Shown piece by piece: positions 7,867 through 14,889 of a stretch of DNA of 42,093 nt. Both the position numbers and the translations under genes were made by a program. This DNA is from an uncultured Ruminococcus sp. (lineage in GTDB: Bacteria > Bacillota > Clostridia > Oscillospirales > Acutalibacteraceae): assembly GCA_905234535.1 (NCBI GenBank), contig CAJOII010000027.1, positions 1 to 42,093 of the forward strand, written 5' to 3'. Position 1 is the stretch's first letter. Each line of letters opens with the position of its first letter. Under the pieces are notes generated by a model. It was not told the DNA's origin. It saw only the letters and a program-made list of their open reading frames with translations, and searched no databases.

Positions 7867-7908
7867 CCGCAGAGCTCCTAAATATTTATTTATTATTCTT
7901 TAATCTCA

Positions 7909-7937
7909 TTGATTTTGAGAAAGTTATCCTCTATAAT
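7909..7937 (+). promoter_or_regulatory. Promoter of the 213-aa membrane protein gene
   Basis: TTGATT (7909-7914), 17-bp spacer, TATAAT (7932-7937). It diverges from the mgtE promoter 43 bp away. Confidence 0.7.
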
Positions 7938-7979
7938 GGTTTTGAACTATGAAGGTATATAAAGACAGGAGCCAATCTT

Positions 7980-8621
7980 ATGGAAGATAAATTTGAGAAA
8001 AAACTGAAAGCCTACCTACCGTTCATCATCATTATCGGCGTTGTTTATCTGTTCCTGCCGATCCTGCTGGTCGTCAAAAAAGACACCTCGCTGGTGCTCA
8101 ACAACCTCGTCTACATCGGCGTTTTTCCGCTGACGGCGCTGATCTGCTGCGGCATCTACTCATACAGAAAGAATATCGACATCTTAGTAGCGCTGATCGC
8201 GCCCCTGTTTTATATCCCGAGTATGTTCCTCTACGGCAACTTCAAGTATAACGCGTTCACCTCGATCATCTATCTGATCGCGTATTTTCTCTGCGGCTTC
8301 TTGGGACTGTTGATCGGAGATATCCTCTCCCCCAAGAAGAAAAAGAAGAGACAGGCGGCAAGAGCGGAGCGCGAGCGCCCCATGTCCAACGACATTGACA
8401 TAGACGAAGAGCCCTCGGTTATGACAGAGCACAGAGAGGTGCGTATCCCGAGAAAGGTCAATACCCACGCCGCGAGAAGGTCCAGACCGAGCCATATGGA
8501 GGAGCCCAGACACATCAAGACCGAGGATCCCTTTGAGGATCACTCCCTCGATACCTCCACCACCTCGGACGATATTAACGCGATCTTAGCGGAGATCCAC
8601 TCCCGCCGCAATAATCAGTAA
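7980..8621 (+). CDS. Hypothetical membrane protein with charged cytoplasmic tail
   Basis: A 213-residue protein of unknown family, start supported by AGGAG 9 nt upstream. Four hydrophobic segments fill the first 115 residues (about 14-33, 40-58, 67-87 and 94-113). A polybasic patch (SPKKKKKRQ) follows, as expected for the cytoplasmic side. The remaining 90 residues are hydrophilic, low in complexity and rich in Arg, His, Glu and Asp. They end in a more regular, possibly helical segment (DDINAILAEIHSRR). The tail looks disordered and may bind a partner or nucleic acid through its terminal helix. It is monocistronic, with its own promoter and terminator. Confidence 0.75.
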   Translation: MEDKFEKKLKAYLPFIIIIGVVYLFLPILLVVKKDTSLVLNNLVYIGVFPLTALICCGIYSYRKNIDILVALIAPLFYIPSMFLYGNFKYNAFTSIIYLIAYFLCGFLGLLIGDILSPKKKKKRQAARAERERPMSNDIDIDEEPSVMTEHREVRIPRKVNTHAARRSRPSHMEEPRHIKTEDPFEDHSLDTSTTSDDINAILAEIHSRRNNQ

Positions 8622-8648
8622 GCTGATCACAAACCAATACTATATCTA

Positions 8649-8692
8649 AAAGGCTGACTCAAACTCAAACAGAGAAACGAGTCAGCTTTTTT
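8649..8692 (+). terminator. Terminator after the 213-aa membrane protein
   Basis: GCTGACTC (8653-8660) pairs with GAGTCAGC (8679-8686), followed by TTTTTT. Confidence 0.9.
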
Positions 8693-8740
8693 GCTTCTGC
8701 GGTTTATATTGTAACACCGGCATACAGCAAAAACTGCCGA

Positions 8741-8782
8741 CTGATTTGGAAACTTTCCACAAAAAATGATCTGCTGATTTGG
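8741..8782 (+). promoter_or_regulatory. Direct repeats upstream of the small secreted peptide gene
   Basis: CTGATTTGG occurs at 8741-8749 and again at 8774-8782, 33 bp apart (about three helical turns). A GGAAACTTTCC palindrome (8748-8758) overlaps the first copy. They end 12 bp before the -35 element, a typical place for an activator. Binding is inferred. Confidence 0.35.
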
Positions 8783-8794
8783 CTCTTTTTTGTA

Positions 8795-8822
8795 TTTACA
8801 TTTTCTATAAATATATTATAAT
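8795..8822 (+). promoter_or_regulatory. Promoter of the peptide/dockerin operon
   Basis: TTTACA (8795-8800), 16-bp spacer, TATAAT (8817-8822), inside a very AT-rich stretch. Confidence 0.6.
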
Positions 8823-8860
8823 TAAAATAAAATATATTAAATATAATAGGAGGTTTCCAG

Positions 8861-9034
8861 ATGAACAAGAGAATTGGCTTGATAATACCATATTCGTTCT
8901 TAGTTTTTTTATTTCTGTCCTCTACATTATCTGTTAATGCAATAAATACAAGCAATCAGAATAGATTAAAAGAATTCAGTTTATATATCTCGGGTAAAGA
9001 AGCTAACTATCATATTTTTCAGGAGGTTTTATAA
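8861..9034 (+). CDS. Small secreted peptide, 57 aa, coupled to the dockerin gene
   Basis: ATG at 8861 with AGGAGG 7 nt upstream. The 57-residue product starts MNKRIGLIIPYSFLVFLFLS and has a typical signal peptide: Lys/Arg start, hydrophobic core, and SVNA as a likely cleavage site near residue 28. That leaves a mature peptide of about 29 residues (starting INTSNQNRLKEF). Its stop overlaps the next ATG as TAATG, and the ribosome site of the next gene lies in its last codons, so the two genes are translationally coupled. The AT-rich codon use differs from the neighbours. No family is recognised. It might be a signalling or processed peptide, or an upstream frame whose translation controls the dockerin gene. 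Confidence 0.6.
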   Translation: MNKRIGLIIPYSFLVFLFLSSTLSVNAINTSNQNRLKEFSLYISGKEANYHIFQEVL

Positions 9035-9639
9035 TGAAAAAGCTTGTTTCCGTTTTCATAGTTTTTCTGCTTCTGTCGCTGAACTGCGGTATGGTTTCAA
9101 ATGCTGTTACCGCGCCAGGTCTCTACGGGGATATCGATCTTGACGGCGCTGTCACGGTGAGAGATGTCACCCGTATCCAGCAGTATCTTGCCAGCCTCTA
9201 TCAATTTGACCACAACACCGCTGTCTCGGCGGATTTTGATCACGACGGTACGGTCACCGTTGTGGACGCTGCCTTTATTCAAAGACAGCTCGCGTCGATA
9301 GAGATCCCGTCATCCTGCGGAGGTGTTTATTTTACAGATATCACGATCCGGCGATTCTCTTTCTCTGTGCCGTCAGGTAAAGCGGAGGAAAATACGCCCG
9401 TAACCTTTGCGGTGACTGCAAGCGGTTCGCAGCAGAACAGCTTTACCTATGAATTTCTCATCAATCACACGATCGTCAGAGAACGCTCAGAAGAGAACAG
9501 CTTTGAATATACTTTTAACCATAGCGGTATCTACCGCGTTACGGTCAAAGTATATAATATTTACGATATTTGTCAGGAATACGAAAAAGAATACAGAGTG
9601 ATTCCGGACATTCAAGAATCCGCAGCGTTACTCGGATAA
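9034..9639 (+). CDS. Secreted protein with N-terminal type I dockerin and an Ig/PKD-like domain
   Basis: A 201-residue secreted protein. A signal peptide (residues 1-24, ending VSNA) is followed directly by two dockerin calcium-binding repeats. These are GDIDLDGAVTVRDVTRIQQY (about 32-53) and DFDHDGTVTVVDAAFIQRQL (about 67-88), each with the F-hand DxDxDGxxxxxD pattern. After a linker comes a beta-rich domain (about 100-195) with PKD/Ig-like wording (TFAVTASG, YTFNHSGIYRVTVKVY). Dockerins dock enzymes to cohesins of cellulosome-like scaffolds. Here there is no catalytic domain and the dockerin is N-terminal, so the protein may act as an adaptor or a binding module. It is coupled to the peptide gene upstream; a terminator follows. 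Confidence 0.88.
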   Translation: MKKLVSVFIVFLLLSLNCGMVSNAVTAPGLYGDIDLDGAVTVRDVTRIQQYLASLYQFDHNTAVSADFDHDGTVTVVDAAFIQRQLASIEIPSSCGGVYFTDITIRRFSFSVPSGKAEENTPVTFAVTASGSQQNSFTYEFLINHTIVRERSEENSFEYTFNHSGIYRVTVKVYNIYDICQEYEKEYRVIPDIQESAALLG

Positions 9640-9655
9640 TTACCATCGACATAAA

Positions 9656-9692
9656 CGATCCCTCCGCCATAAAAGCGGAGGGATATTTTGTG
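9656..9692 (+). terminator. Terminator of the dockerin operon
   Basis: GATCCCTCCGC pairs with GCGGAGGGAT (9675-9684), then ATATTTTGT. The convergent GH13 gene ends 11 bp beyond and may use the same hairpin. Confidence 0.8.
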
Positions 9693-9702
9693 TTTGTGTT
9701 TC

Positions 9703-11247
9703 TCAGTGCTTGATGAGCAGGAAGCTCTTCTGGTGCAGGATGACGGTGTGATCGGTAATCTCAAAGCCGCCGATCGAGTACTTGACCCGAGCTCCGTTTA
9801 AGGCGTAGTCCACCGTATGACACTCAGACGACGGGTTGACGAAAACAGTGAAGGATCCTCTGCGGTAGACGAAGGGGTATTCGTTATGCTTCGCGTAGAC
9901 GACCTCGAAGTCTGAGTCGTTCATCAGCTCGGGGTTCTCCCTGCGGATATAGATCAGCGTGCGCAGGTTCTCGTAGATACTGCCCTCTCTGCCCTTCTGG
10001 GATTCGACCGTCGGCGCGTCCTCTGAGAGGTCTATGGGCAGATAGAGCATATCCTCGTCTGCGTCCGAGAAGCCCTTGTTCTTCCCCTCGTTCCACTGCA
10101 TCGGGGTGCGCGAGCCGGTACGGGAGTAGCCGCCTTCCTTTGAGACCAGATCGGTGCGGTAGCGCATACCGATCTCGTCGCCGTAATAGACGAACGGCAC
10201 GCCCGGCATCGTCATGATGAACGCGTGGCTGAGCTTGATGATCTCGTCGCTCATGTAGAACGGCGCGCGCGGCATATCGTGGTTATTGGTGATGAAGCTG
10301 ATGTAGCCCTTATCCTTTGAGCAGTTATACGCGGGCAGGTAGTCCGAGAGGAACGCGTCGATGTCGCCGTGGGCGTTATCGGCAAAGAAGCTCAGGTTCT
10401 CGTCGCCCCGCTTCATGCGAAAGAGCGCGTTGTAGCCGTTGCCCTGATGATCGAGATAGAAGTCCGCGTGAAAACCCGCGTTCACGATCGCCCTCAAGGG
10501 ATCCGACCACTCGGATATCAGGACCGCCTCGGGATAGCGCTCGTCCATCATCTGACGGATACTGCGCCATATCTTCGCGGTGGCGATCTTCTCGTTGTCG
10601 TTCTTGACCAGAGAATCCGCCATATCCACCCGAAAGCCGTCGATCCCCTTATCGAGCCAGAAGCACATGACATCTTTGAGCGCCTCTACCGTGTCCCATG
10701 CCTCTTCGGAGTCGGAGCTTCTCTGCCATGAGGGGTACTTGACATCGTAGAAGCCGTAGTTCAGGGCGGGCTGAGAGGAGAAGTAGTTGACCAGATAATT
10801 GCCGTCGCGGGGAGTGATCCCGCACATCAGCCTGTACTCAACTGGCGCGTCCCAGACGGAATTGGTGAAGATGTAGCGGTCGGAGAACTCGTTCCTCTCT
10901 GCCCTCTTCGCCATCTGAAACCACTTGTGGGTGTCGCTCGTATGCCCCGGGACCAGATCGAGAAGGATCCTCAGTCCCTTCTGATGCGCCATATCGAGCA
11001 GGTGGAGAAAGTCCTCCATCGTGCCGTATCGCGGAGCGATCTTCGTGTAATCTCTGACATCGTAGCCCGCGTCCATGAACGGAGAGTCAAAGATCGGGTT
11101 GAGCCAGATCGCGTTGCAGCCTAAGTCCTTGATATAATCGAGCTTGGTCACGATACCGGTGAGATCCCCGATCCCGTCGGAGTTCGAGTCCATAAAGCTC
11201 TGCGGATACACTTCATAAAAAACAGAATTTTTCAGCCAGTCTGCCAT
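9703..11247 (-). CDS. GH13 alpha-glucosidase (oligo-1,6-glucosidase / trehalose synthase-like)
   Basis: About 514 residues, cytoplasmic (no signal peptide). Three ATGs stand in a row; the third (MADWLKNSVFY, 11247) has GGAGG 8 nt before it. It has the (beta/alpha)8 barrel of GH13 with region I near DLVPGHTS, the nucleophile Asp in GFRVDMADS, the acid/base Glu in LISEWSDP and the transition-state Asp in TNNHDMP. A C-terminal beta domain ends the protein. The EVYPQSFMDSNSDGIGDLTG start and the short B domain resemble the GH13 subfamilies of oligo-1,6-glucosidase and trehalose synthase. It would release glucose from imported maltodextrin or isomalto-oligosaccharide; the exact specificity cannot be read. 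It has its own promoter and is monocistronic. Confidence 0.92.
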   Translation of the reverse strand: MADWLKNSVFYEVYPQSFMDSNSDGIGDLTGIVTKLDYIKDLGCNAIWLNPIFDSPFMDAGYDVRDYTKIAPRYGTMEDFLHLLDMAHQKGLRILLDLVPGHTSDTHKWFQMAKRAERNEFSDRYIFTNSVWDAPVEYRLMCGITPRDGNYLVNYFSSQPALNYGFYDVKYPSWQRSSDSEEAWDTVEALKDVMCFWLDKGIDGFRVDMADSLVKNDNEKIATAKIWRSIRQMMDERYPEAVLISEWSDPLRAIVNAGFHADFYLDHQGNGYNALFRMKRGDENLSFFADNAHGDIDAFLSDYLPAYNCSKDKGYISFITNNHDMPRAPFYMSDEIIKLSHAFIMTMPGVPFVYYGDEIGMRYRTDLVSKEGGYSRTGSRTPMQWNEGKNKGFSDADEDMLYLPIDLSEDAPTVESQKGREGSIYENLRTLIYIRRENPELMNDSDFEVVYAKHNEYPFVYRRGSFTVFVNPSSECHTVDYALNGARVKYSIGGFEITDHTVILHQKSFLLIKH

Positions 11248-11309
11248 CATCATTTCCTCCGATACGCCGTTTTTTGTCCTCCTGAAGAAAACTCAAAAAT
11301 CCTTCTTAA

Positions 11310-11338
11310 ATTGTACACTTTGAAGATCGTATTGTCAA
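11310..11338 (-). promoter_or_regulatory. Promoter of the GH13 gene
   Basis: On the minus strand TTGACA (11338-11333), 17-bp spacer, TACAAT (11315-11310). Confidence 0.8.
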
Positions 11339-11409
11339 TCATCCTGTCCCCTTCATATGATAAAATAAGGCGAAAAAACCGGCAATTTTTTCCATCCATC
11401 AACCCTCAC

Positions 11410-11438
11410 TTGAAAGAGAGCTGTTGGGGGATTAATAT
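11410..11438 (+). promoter_or_regulatory. Promoter of the mecA-like gene
   Basis: TTGAAA (11410-11415), 17-bp spacer, TAATAT (11433-11438). It places the transcript start near 11445, which favours the downstream start codon at 11477 over the ATG at 11453. Confidence 0.55.
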
Positions 11439-11476
11439 AAGGTTGATGAATCATGATGAATAGCGGTGAGCATATG

Positions 11477-12094
11477 ATGTTTGAGAAACTTGACGACAAA
11501 AAGGTGCTGATCACACTTCGGCACGACGATCTGAAGACCCTCGGGCTCAGCTTTGACAAGGCTTTGTCCGAGGATGAACAGTATGAGAAGAAGCTCAGAG
11601 GGCTTCTGCTGCTCGCGCTCTCCGACGCAGGGATCGATATGCGCGGAAAACGCTTTCTGCTCGAGCTCTTACCGTGCAACTGGGGGTGTATGCTCCTGAT
11701 CTCCGCCTTCAGCGTACATACGAGAAAACGCTACCGTATCAAGAAGATCACAGACTTTTCTGTCTGTATCTTCAAAAATTTTGACGATTTGCTCGACGCA
11801 ATGAGAGCGGTATCCTCCCATGCGCTCTCAGAGTACCCGAACTCTCTGTACAGGTATAAGGATTGCTTCGTCCTCATCTTCGACTACCCGCTGATCAGAG
11901 AGGATGAGCGAAGGATCCTCTCTGAGTACGGCAGGATCAAGATGATGTCGACCCTCTCTTTAGCGGGAGTTCGCGAGCACAGTGACGCGCTCATCTGCCG
12001 AAACGCCTTCTCCTTCTTTGAAAACCTTGAGCGGCGTATCCCCATCCATCAGCGTCATATAGCCCACCATGCTGTGAGAGTCGGCGACGCCTGA
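11477..12094 (+). CDS. mecA: MecA-family adaptor protein
   Basis: About 205 residues, MecA/NrgC family. The N-terminal substrate-recognition half begins MFEKLDDKKVLITLRHDDLK. The second half contains the family pattern FDDLLDAMRA..LYRYKDCFVLIF and ILSEYGRIKM. In the family MecA hands substrates to the ClpC unfoldase and activates ClpCP, controlling competence and stress regulators. The start at 11477 has GGTGAG 6 nt upstream; an ATG at 11453 is the alternative. The conserved part ends near residue 190, around ALICRNAFSFFENL. The remaining residues (about 12045-12094) lie wholly within the antisense lipase gene and look like read-through. The 3' ends overlap by 135 bp. Confidence 0.85.
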   Translation: MFEKLDDKKVLITLRHDDLKTLGLSFDKALSEDEQYEKKLRGLLLLALSDAGIDMRGKRFLLELLPCNWGCMLLISAFSVHTRKRYRIKKITDFSVCIFKNFDDLLDAMRAVSSHALSEYPNSLYRYKDCFVLIFDYPLIREDERRILSEYGRIKMMSTLSLAGVREHSDALICRNAFSFFENLERRIPIHQRHIAHHAVRVGDA

Positions 12095-13222
12095 CTTGTA
12101 GAAGTCTCCGGTTAGAAGCAGATCTTCCATGTCCATCCCGCTCAGGAAAAACAGCGAGATATCCGAGAAGTCGGAGAGAAGCGTCTCTGTGAGCGTATCG
12201 GCGTCTTCCTCGTCGTTCTCTTCGCATAAGAACTTCGCGGCGAGTGTCATATACTCGTACATCGTGAGGGTCTTGTCCCCGACCGTGTACCGCTTTTGGT
12301 AGTAATCATAGATCCCCGGGGCGAGACGGTACGCGTTACGGACGAAGCTTTGGACCTCTGTCTCGCTGTCAAATCCGCGAAACTCGTCTCCCGTAACAGA
12401 CCTGAAAACCTGTCTGACCTCATCCTTCGAGCTCTCATCGGACTCATCAAGCTCGATATCGGTGCCGTAGCGGTGATAGCCCCACTTGGAGAGCGGGATC
12501 TGGGTGAAGACATCGTCCGCCTTGACGATATTATAGATCGCGCGGTACTGATCAGGGTTCTCCTCGGTCGTGGTGTTCGGAGAGGCGAAGGTATAGGCGG
12601 CGACACGCTCTTCTGTGTACTCGTCGATCAGGCGCTTTGAGAATATATTTGCCGCCGCCGCGCCGCGGGAGTAACCGGTAACAAGAAATCTCAGGTGATC
12701 CCGGTCGAGCGCGTAGTTCGTGATATACTGCTCTGTCTTTTTCTGTAAGAAATCCGCGCACTGTGAGAAGCCCTTGTGCTCTTTTCCATAGCCGACATCG
12801 AAGTTTGAGTACCACTCTCTTCCTCTTGTACCGCGGACGGTGAGGAAGATCAGCATATCCGGACCTATGTTCTTCGAGCCCATCACGACGCCGACCCTGT
12901 CTTCCTCATAGTAGTCCTCATACGAGAACTTCGCGATGTGAGAGAAGCCCATCTCATAGAGATTCTCCTGAGGGCTCTTGCTCTCCGAGGCAGATGCCGC
13001 CATCACGGCGCACATAGACGCGAGCCGCGGGTTGTATACCCCGTCTCCTATGTCAAAGTCTCTCACATTCAGGTCTACCGCCTTCTGAACCGCGAGGTCC
13101 TCTTTGTTCTCGATCGGGAAAGAGAGCGAAACCGTCTTTGTCTCTGTCGCGCACGCAGTGGTCATCATCGTTCCTCCTATGAAAAGCGCCAGGATCAGCG
13201 CTTTCGTCTTATTTTTCAACAT
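11960..13222 (-). CDS. Secreted class-3 lipase-like alpha/beta hydrolase
   Basis: A 420-residue exported protein. The signal sequence (1-24) ends MTTACATE; a Cys is present but the lipobox is imperfect, so lipoprotein status is uncertain. The alpha/beta hydrolase core has the nucleophile elbow TGYSRGAAAANIF (Ser at about residue 185), the candidate acid in NIVKADDVFTQIPL and a candidate catalytic His in the HSMVGYM segment close to the end. This is the layout of class 3 lipases. The substrate may be a lipid or an esterified envelope or dietary compound. The start has GAGG 7 nt upstream. The C-terminal 45 codons overlap the convergent mecA gene; since HSMVGYM lies in that part, the overlap is needed for this gene. 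Confidence 0.85.
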   Translation of the reverse strand: MLKNKTKALILALFIGGTMMTTACATETKTVSLSFPIENKEDLAVQKAVDLNVRDFDIGDGVYNPRLASMCAVMAASASESKSPQENLYEMGFSHIAKFSYEDYYEEDRVGVVMGSKNIGPDMLIFLTVRGTRGREWYSNFDVGYGKEHKGFSQCADFLQKKTEQYITNYALDRDHLRFLVTGYSRGAAAANIFSKRLIDEYTEERVAAYTFASPNTTTEENPDQYRAIYNIVKADDVFTQIPLSKWGYHRYGTDIELDESDESSKDEVRQVFRSVTGDEFRGFDSETEVQSFVRNAYRLAPGIYDYYQKRYTVGDKTLTMYEYMTLAAKFLCEENDEEDADTLTETLLSDFSDISLFFLSGMDMEDLLLTGDFYKSGVADSHSMVGYMTLMDGDTPLKVFKEGEGVSADERVTVLANSR

Positions 13223-13259
13223 ATTACAGCCTCGACATCAAAAATTAACAATTTTATTG

Positions 13260-13306
13260 TTGACACAATTATAAATAATGCTATAATTTATATTGTGGCA
13301 CAATAT
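13260..13306 (+). promoter_or_regulatory. Promoter with palindromic operator-like site
   Basis: TTGACA (13260-13265), 16-bp spacer, TATAAT (13282-13287). Directly downstream, over the expected transcript start, is a perfect 8+1+8 palindrome: ATATTGTG G CACAATAT (13290-13306). A repressor bound there would block transcription of the lipoprotein gene. The regulator is unknown. Confidence 0.65.
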
Positions 13307-13332
13307 GTAATAATGAATCAGGAGGCCGAAAC

Positions 13333-13962
13333 ATGAAGAAAACTGCGGCACTTATCATTTTTTTGACCATACTTATCGGCGCCGTCACCATTCTTTCCGC
13401 CTGTTCGAACAGCTCATCTGACCAGAAGCCGAACATCCCAAAAGATCTTAAGGAATACGCGACTGACTCAAGCGGTAATCCCACCAGCTACTTCAAGAAC
13501 GAGTATGACGAAAAAGGCAACTGTATCAAAAATTCCAACTATGACTCCAGAGGCAACCTATTAGGCTCTACCGAGTATGAATATGACGAGAACGGCAACG
13601 AGATCAAATATATCATCTACGACGCAGAAGGCGTTGTTCAGAGCCAGGGCAAGAAGGAATATGATGATCAGAACCGTCTGATCAAGTTCACCGATATTGA
13701 CGGCGACGGCGTGATCGTCAGCTACATTGTTCGTGAGTATAACGACAAAGGCTTTGAGAGCCGCATCTATAACTATAATGGCGACGGCACCCTGAAGACC
13801 TATGACGAATACGAATACGGCGACAACGACGAGCTCGTCAAGATGACCAAGTATGAGGGCGACGGCACCATCCGCTACTACATCATCTACTCCGTCGACG
13901 AAAACGGCAACGAGATCTCCTCCCGCTACGACGCGGACGGCAACCTCGTGGATGTCAGCTGA
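13333..13962 (+). CDS. YD-repeat-like lipoprotein
   Basis: A 209-residue protein with a clear lipoprotein signal peptide (ILSAC, Cys at about residue 24), so it is anchored on the outside of the membrane. From about residue 40 to the end it is a run of roughly 20-residue repeats of the form EYDENGNEIKYIIYDAEGVV, related to the YD/RHS repeats of WapA-like and RHS proteins. It lacks any RHS core or toxin domain. Such short YD-repeat lipoproteins are common in Firmicutes and have no firm function; binding of carbohydrate or of a toxin partner has been suggested for longer relatives. AGGAGG precedes the ATG. It has its own promoter with an operator-like palindrome, and a terminator. Confidence 0.85.
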   Translation: MKKTAALIIFLTILIGAVTILSACSNSSSDQKPNIPKDLKEYATDSSGNPTSYFKNEYDEKGNCIKNSNYDSRGNLLGSTEYEYDENGNEIKYIIYDAEGVVQSQGKKEYDDQNRLIKFTDIDGDGVIVSYIVREYNDKGFESRIYNYNGDGTLKTYDEYEYGDNDELVKMTKYEGDGTIRYYIIYSVDENGNEISSRYDADGNLVDVS

Positions 13963-13978
13963 TACCCGATAAAAGTGT

Positions 13979-14008
13979 AAAAAGCAGGATCGCTCCTGCT
14001 TTTTTATT
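13979..14008 (+). terminator. Terminator of the YD-repeat lipoprotein gene
   Basis: AGCAGGA (13983-13989) pairs with TCCTGCT (13994-14000), followed by TTTTT. Confidence 0.9.
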
Positions 14009-14046
14009 ATGTCCGAAAAACTCTGAGATATGCAAAAAGTTCGCAT

Positions 14047-14120
14047 TTGACAGTTGTCAAAGCCTCGCCTGCCGCTTAGGGGAGGCTAATTCGGCAAGTC
14101 GTGAGCGCCTTGCCCTACAA
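14047..14120 (-). repeat. Intergenic inverted repeats, including a TTGTAGGG hairpin (copy 2)
   Basis: The minus strand carries TTGTAGGG with a GGCAAG/CTTGCC stem (14120-14092). A GCCTC/GAGGC stem and the palindrome TTGACA-AC-TGTCAA (14060-14047) follow. The TTGTAGGG hairpin matches in layout the one at 1295-1321 but with another stem sequence. Confidence 0.45.
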
Positions 14121-14140
14121 CTCTATGAAGCACTCTGCAA

Positions 14141-14170
14141 ATTCAGGTGAGGACGGAGTCCTCCCACAAT
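14141..14170 (-). repeat. Covarying hairpin repeat (family B), copy 3
   Basis: On the minus strand: GTGGGAGGACTCCGTCCTCA followed by CCTGAAT. Stem GAGGAC/GTCCTC. It is related to the copies at 23333-23384, 35256-35307 and 29014-29044, which keep the stem with different bases. It lies 3' of rpe. Confidence 0.6.
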
Positions 14171-14193
14171 TATTCATTCTTCTTTCTTCAGTA

Positions 14194-14220
14194 TAAAAAA
14201 GCCCTCCCGTCGGGAGGGCA
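14194..14220 (-). terminator. Terminator of the rlmB-rpe operon
   Basis: GCCCTCCCG (14201-14209) with CGGGAGGGC (14211-14219). On the minus strand it is followed by TTTTTTA. Confidence 0.9.
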
Positions 14221-14224
14221 AATT

Positions 14225-14875
14225 TTATTTACACAGGGCTTTCATCTCGTCGATCGCCGCTTTGGCGTCTTTGGCGCCGAACACCGCGGTGCCGGCAACA
14301 CAGATATCGACGCCCGCGTCGAAGGCAACTTTGATCGTATCTCTGCCGATACCGCCGTCGACCTCAATCAGGGTGGAGAGCGATCGAACCGAAATCTCTT
14401 CTCTGAGGGCTCTCACCTTGTCCATCATCAAAGGCATGAAGCTCTGACCGCCGAAGCCGGGCTCGACCGTCATCACAAGCACCATATAGAGCCTGTCAAG
14501 ATAGGGATAGACCGCCTCGACCGGTGTGTTCGGCTTGACCGCTAAGGCGGGCTTGACGCCTCTTTCTTCGATTAGACGAAGGGTCTTGTCGTTATCGGAG
14601 TCTGACTCGGTGTGGAACGAGATGATATCAGCTCCCGCCCGACAGAAATCATCGATATACCGGTGCGGCTGAGAGATCATCAGATGCACATCGAAGGGCT
14701 TCTTCGTATGGGGTCTGAGCTTTTTGATAACCGGCGCGCCGAAGGTCAGGTTCGGCACAAAGTGGGCGTCCATCACATCAAGATGCATGAAGTCCGCTCC
14801 CGCCTCGTCCACTCTCCGAATCTCTTCTCTGAATATCGAAAAGTCGCACGATAACAGCGACGGCGCAATCAACAT
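14225..14875 (-). CDS. rpe: Ribulose-phosphate 3-epimerase
   Basis: About 216 residues, a normal length for the family. It interconverts ribulose 5-phosphate and xylulose 5-phosphate in the pentose phosphate pathway. The TIM-barrel signatures are all present: APSLLSCDF at the start, the metal-binding MHLDVMDAHFVPNLTFG (His and Asp), DVHLMI, VEPGFGGQSF and the second metal Asp in EVDGGI, then VAGTAVFG for the phosphate. The ATG at 14875 is preferred because AGAGG lies 7 nt upstream; the GTG at 14884 overlaps that site. It sits 14 bp behind the pseudo-ATPase gene and is the last gene of the operon. One substitution (YMVLVMTVEPG where VLIMSVNPG is usual) is conservative. Confidence 0.96.
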   Translation of the reverse strand: MLIAPSLLSCDFSIFREEIRRVDEAGADFMHLDVMDAHFVPNLTFGAPVIKKLRPHTKKPFDVHLMISQPHRYIDDFCRAGADIISFHTESDSDNDKTLRLIEERGVKPALAVKPNTPVEAVYPYLDRLYMVLVMTVEPGFGGQSFMPLMMDKVRALREEISVRSLSTLIEVDGGIGRDTIKVAFDAGVDICVAGTAVFGAKDAKAAIDEMKALCK

Positions 14876-14889
14876 ATCTTTCACCTCTT

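Noticed and set aside
8704-8955. Minus-strand frame opposite the 57-aa peptide
   Set aside because: AT-rich chance frame without ribosome binding site; the plus-strand gene has a consensus site, a signal peptide and a coupled neighbour.
14876-14884. Upstream GTG start for rpe
   Set aside because: It would lie inside the AGAGG ribosome site; the ATG at 14875 fits family N-termini.
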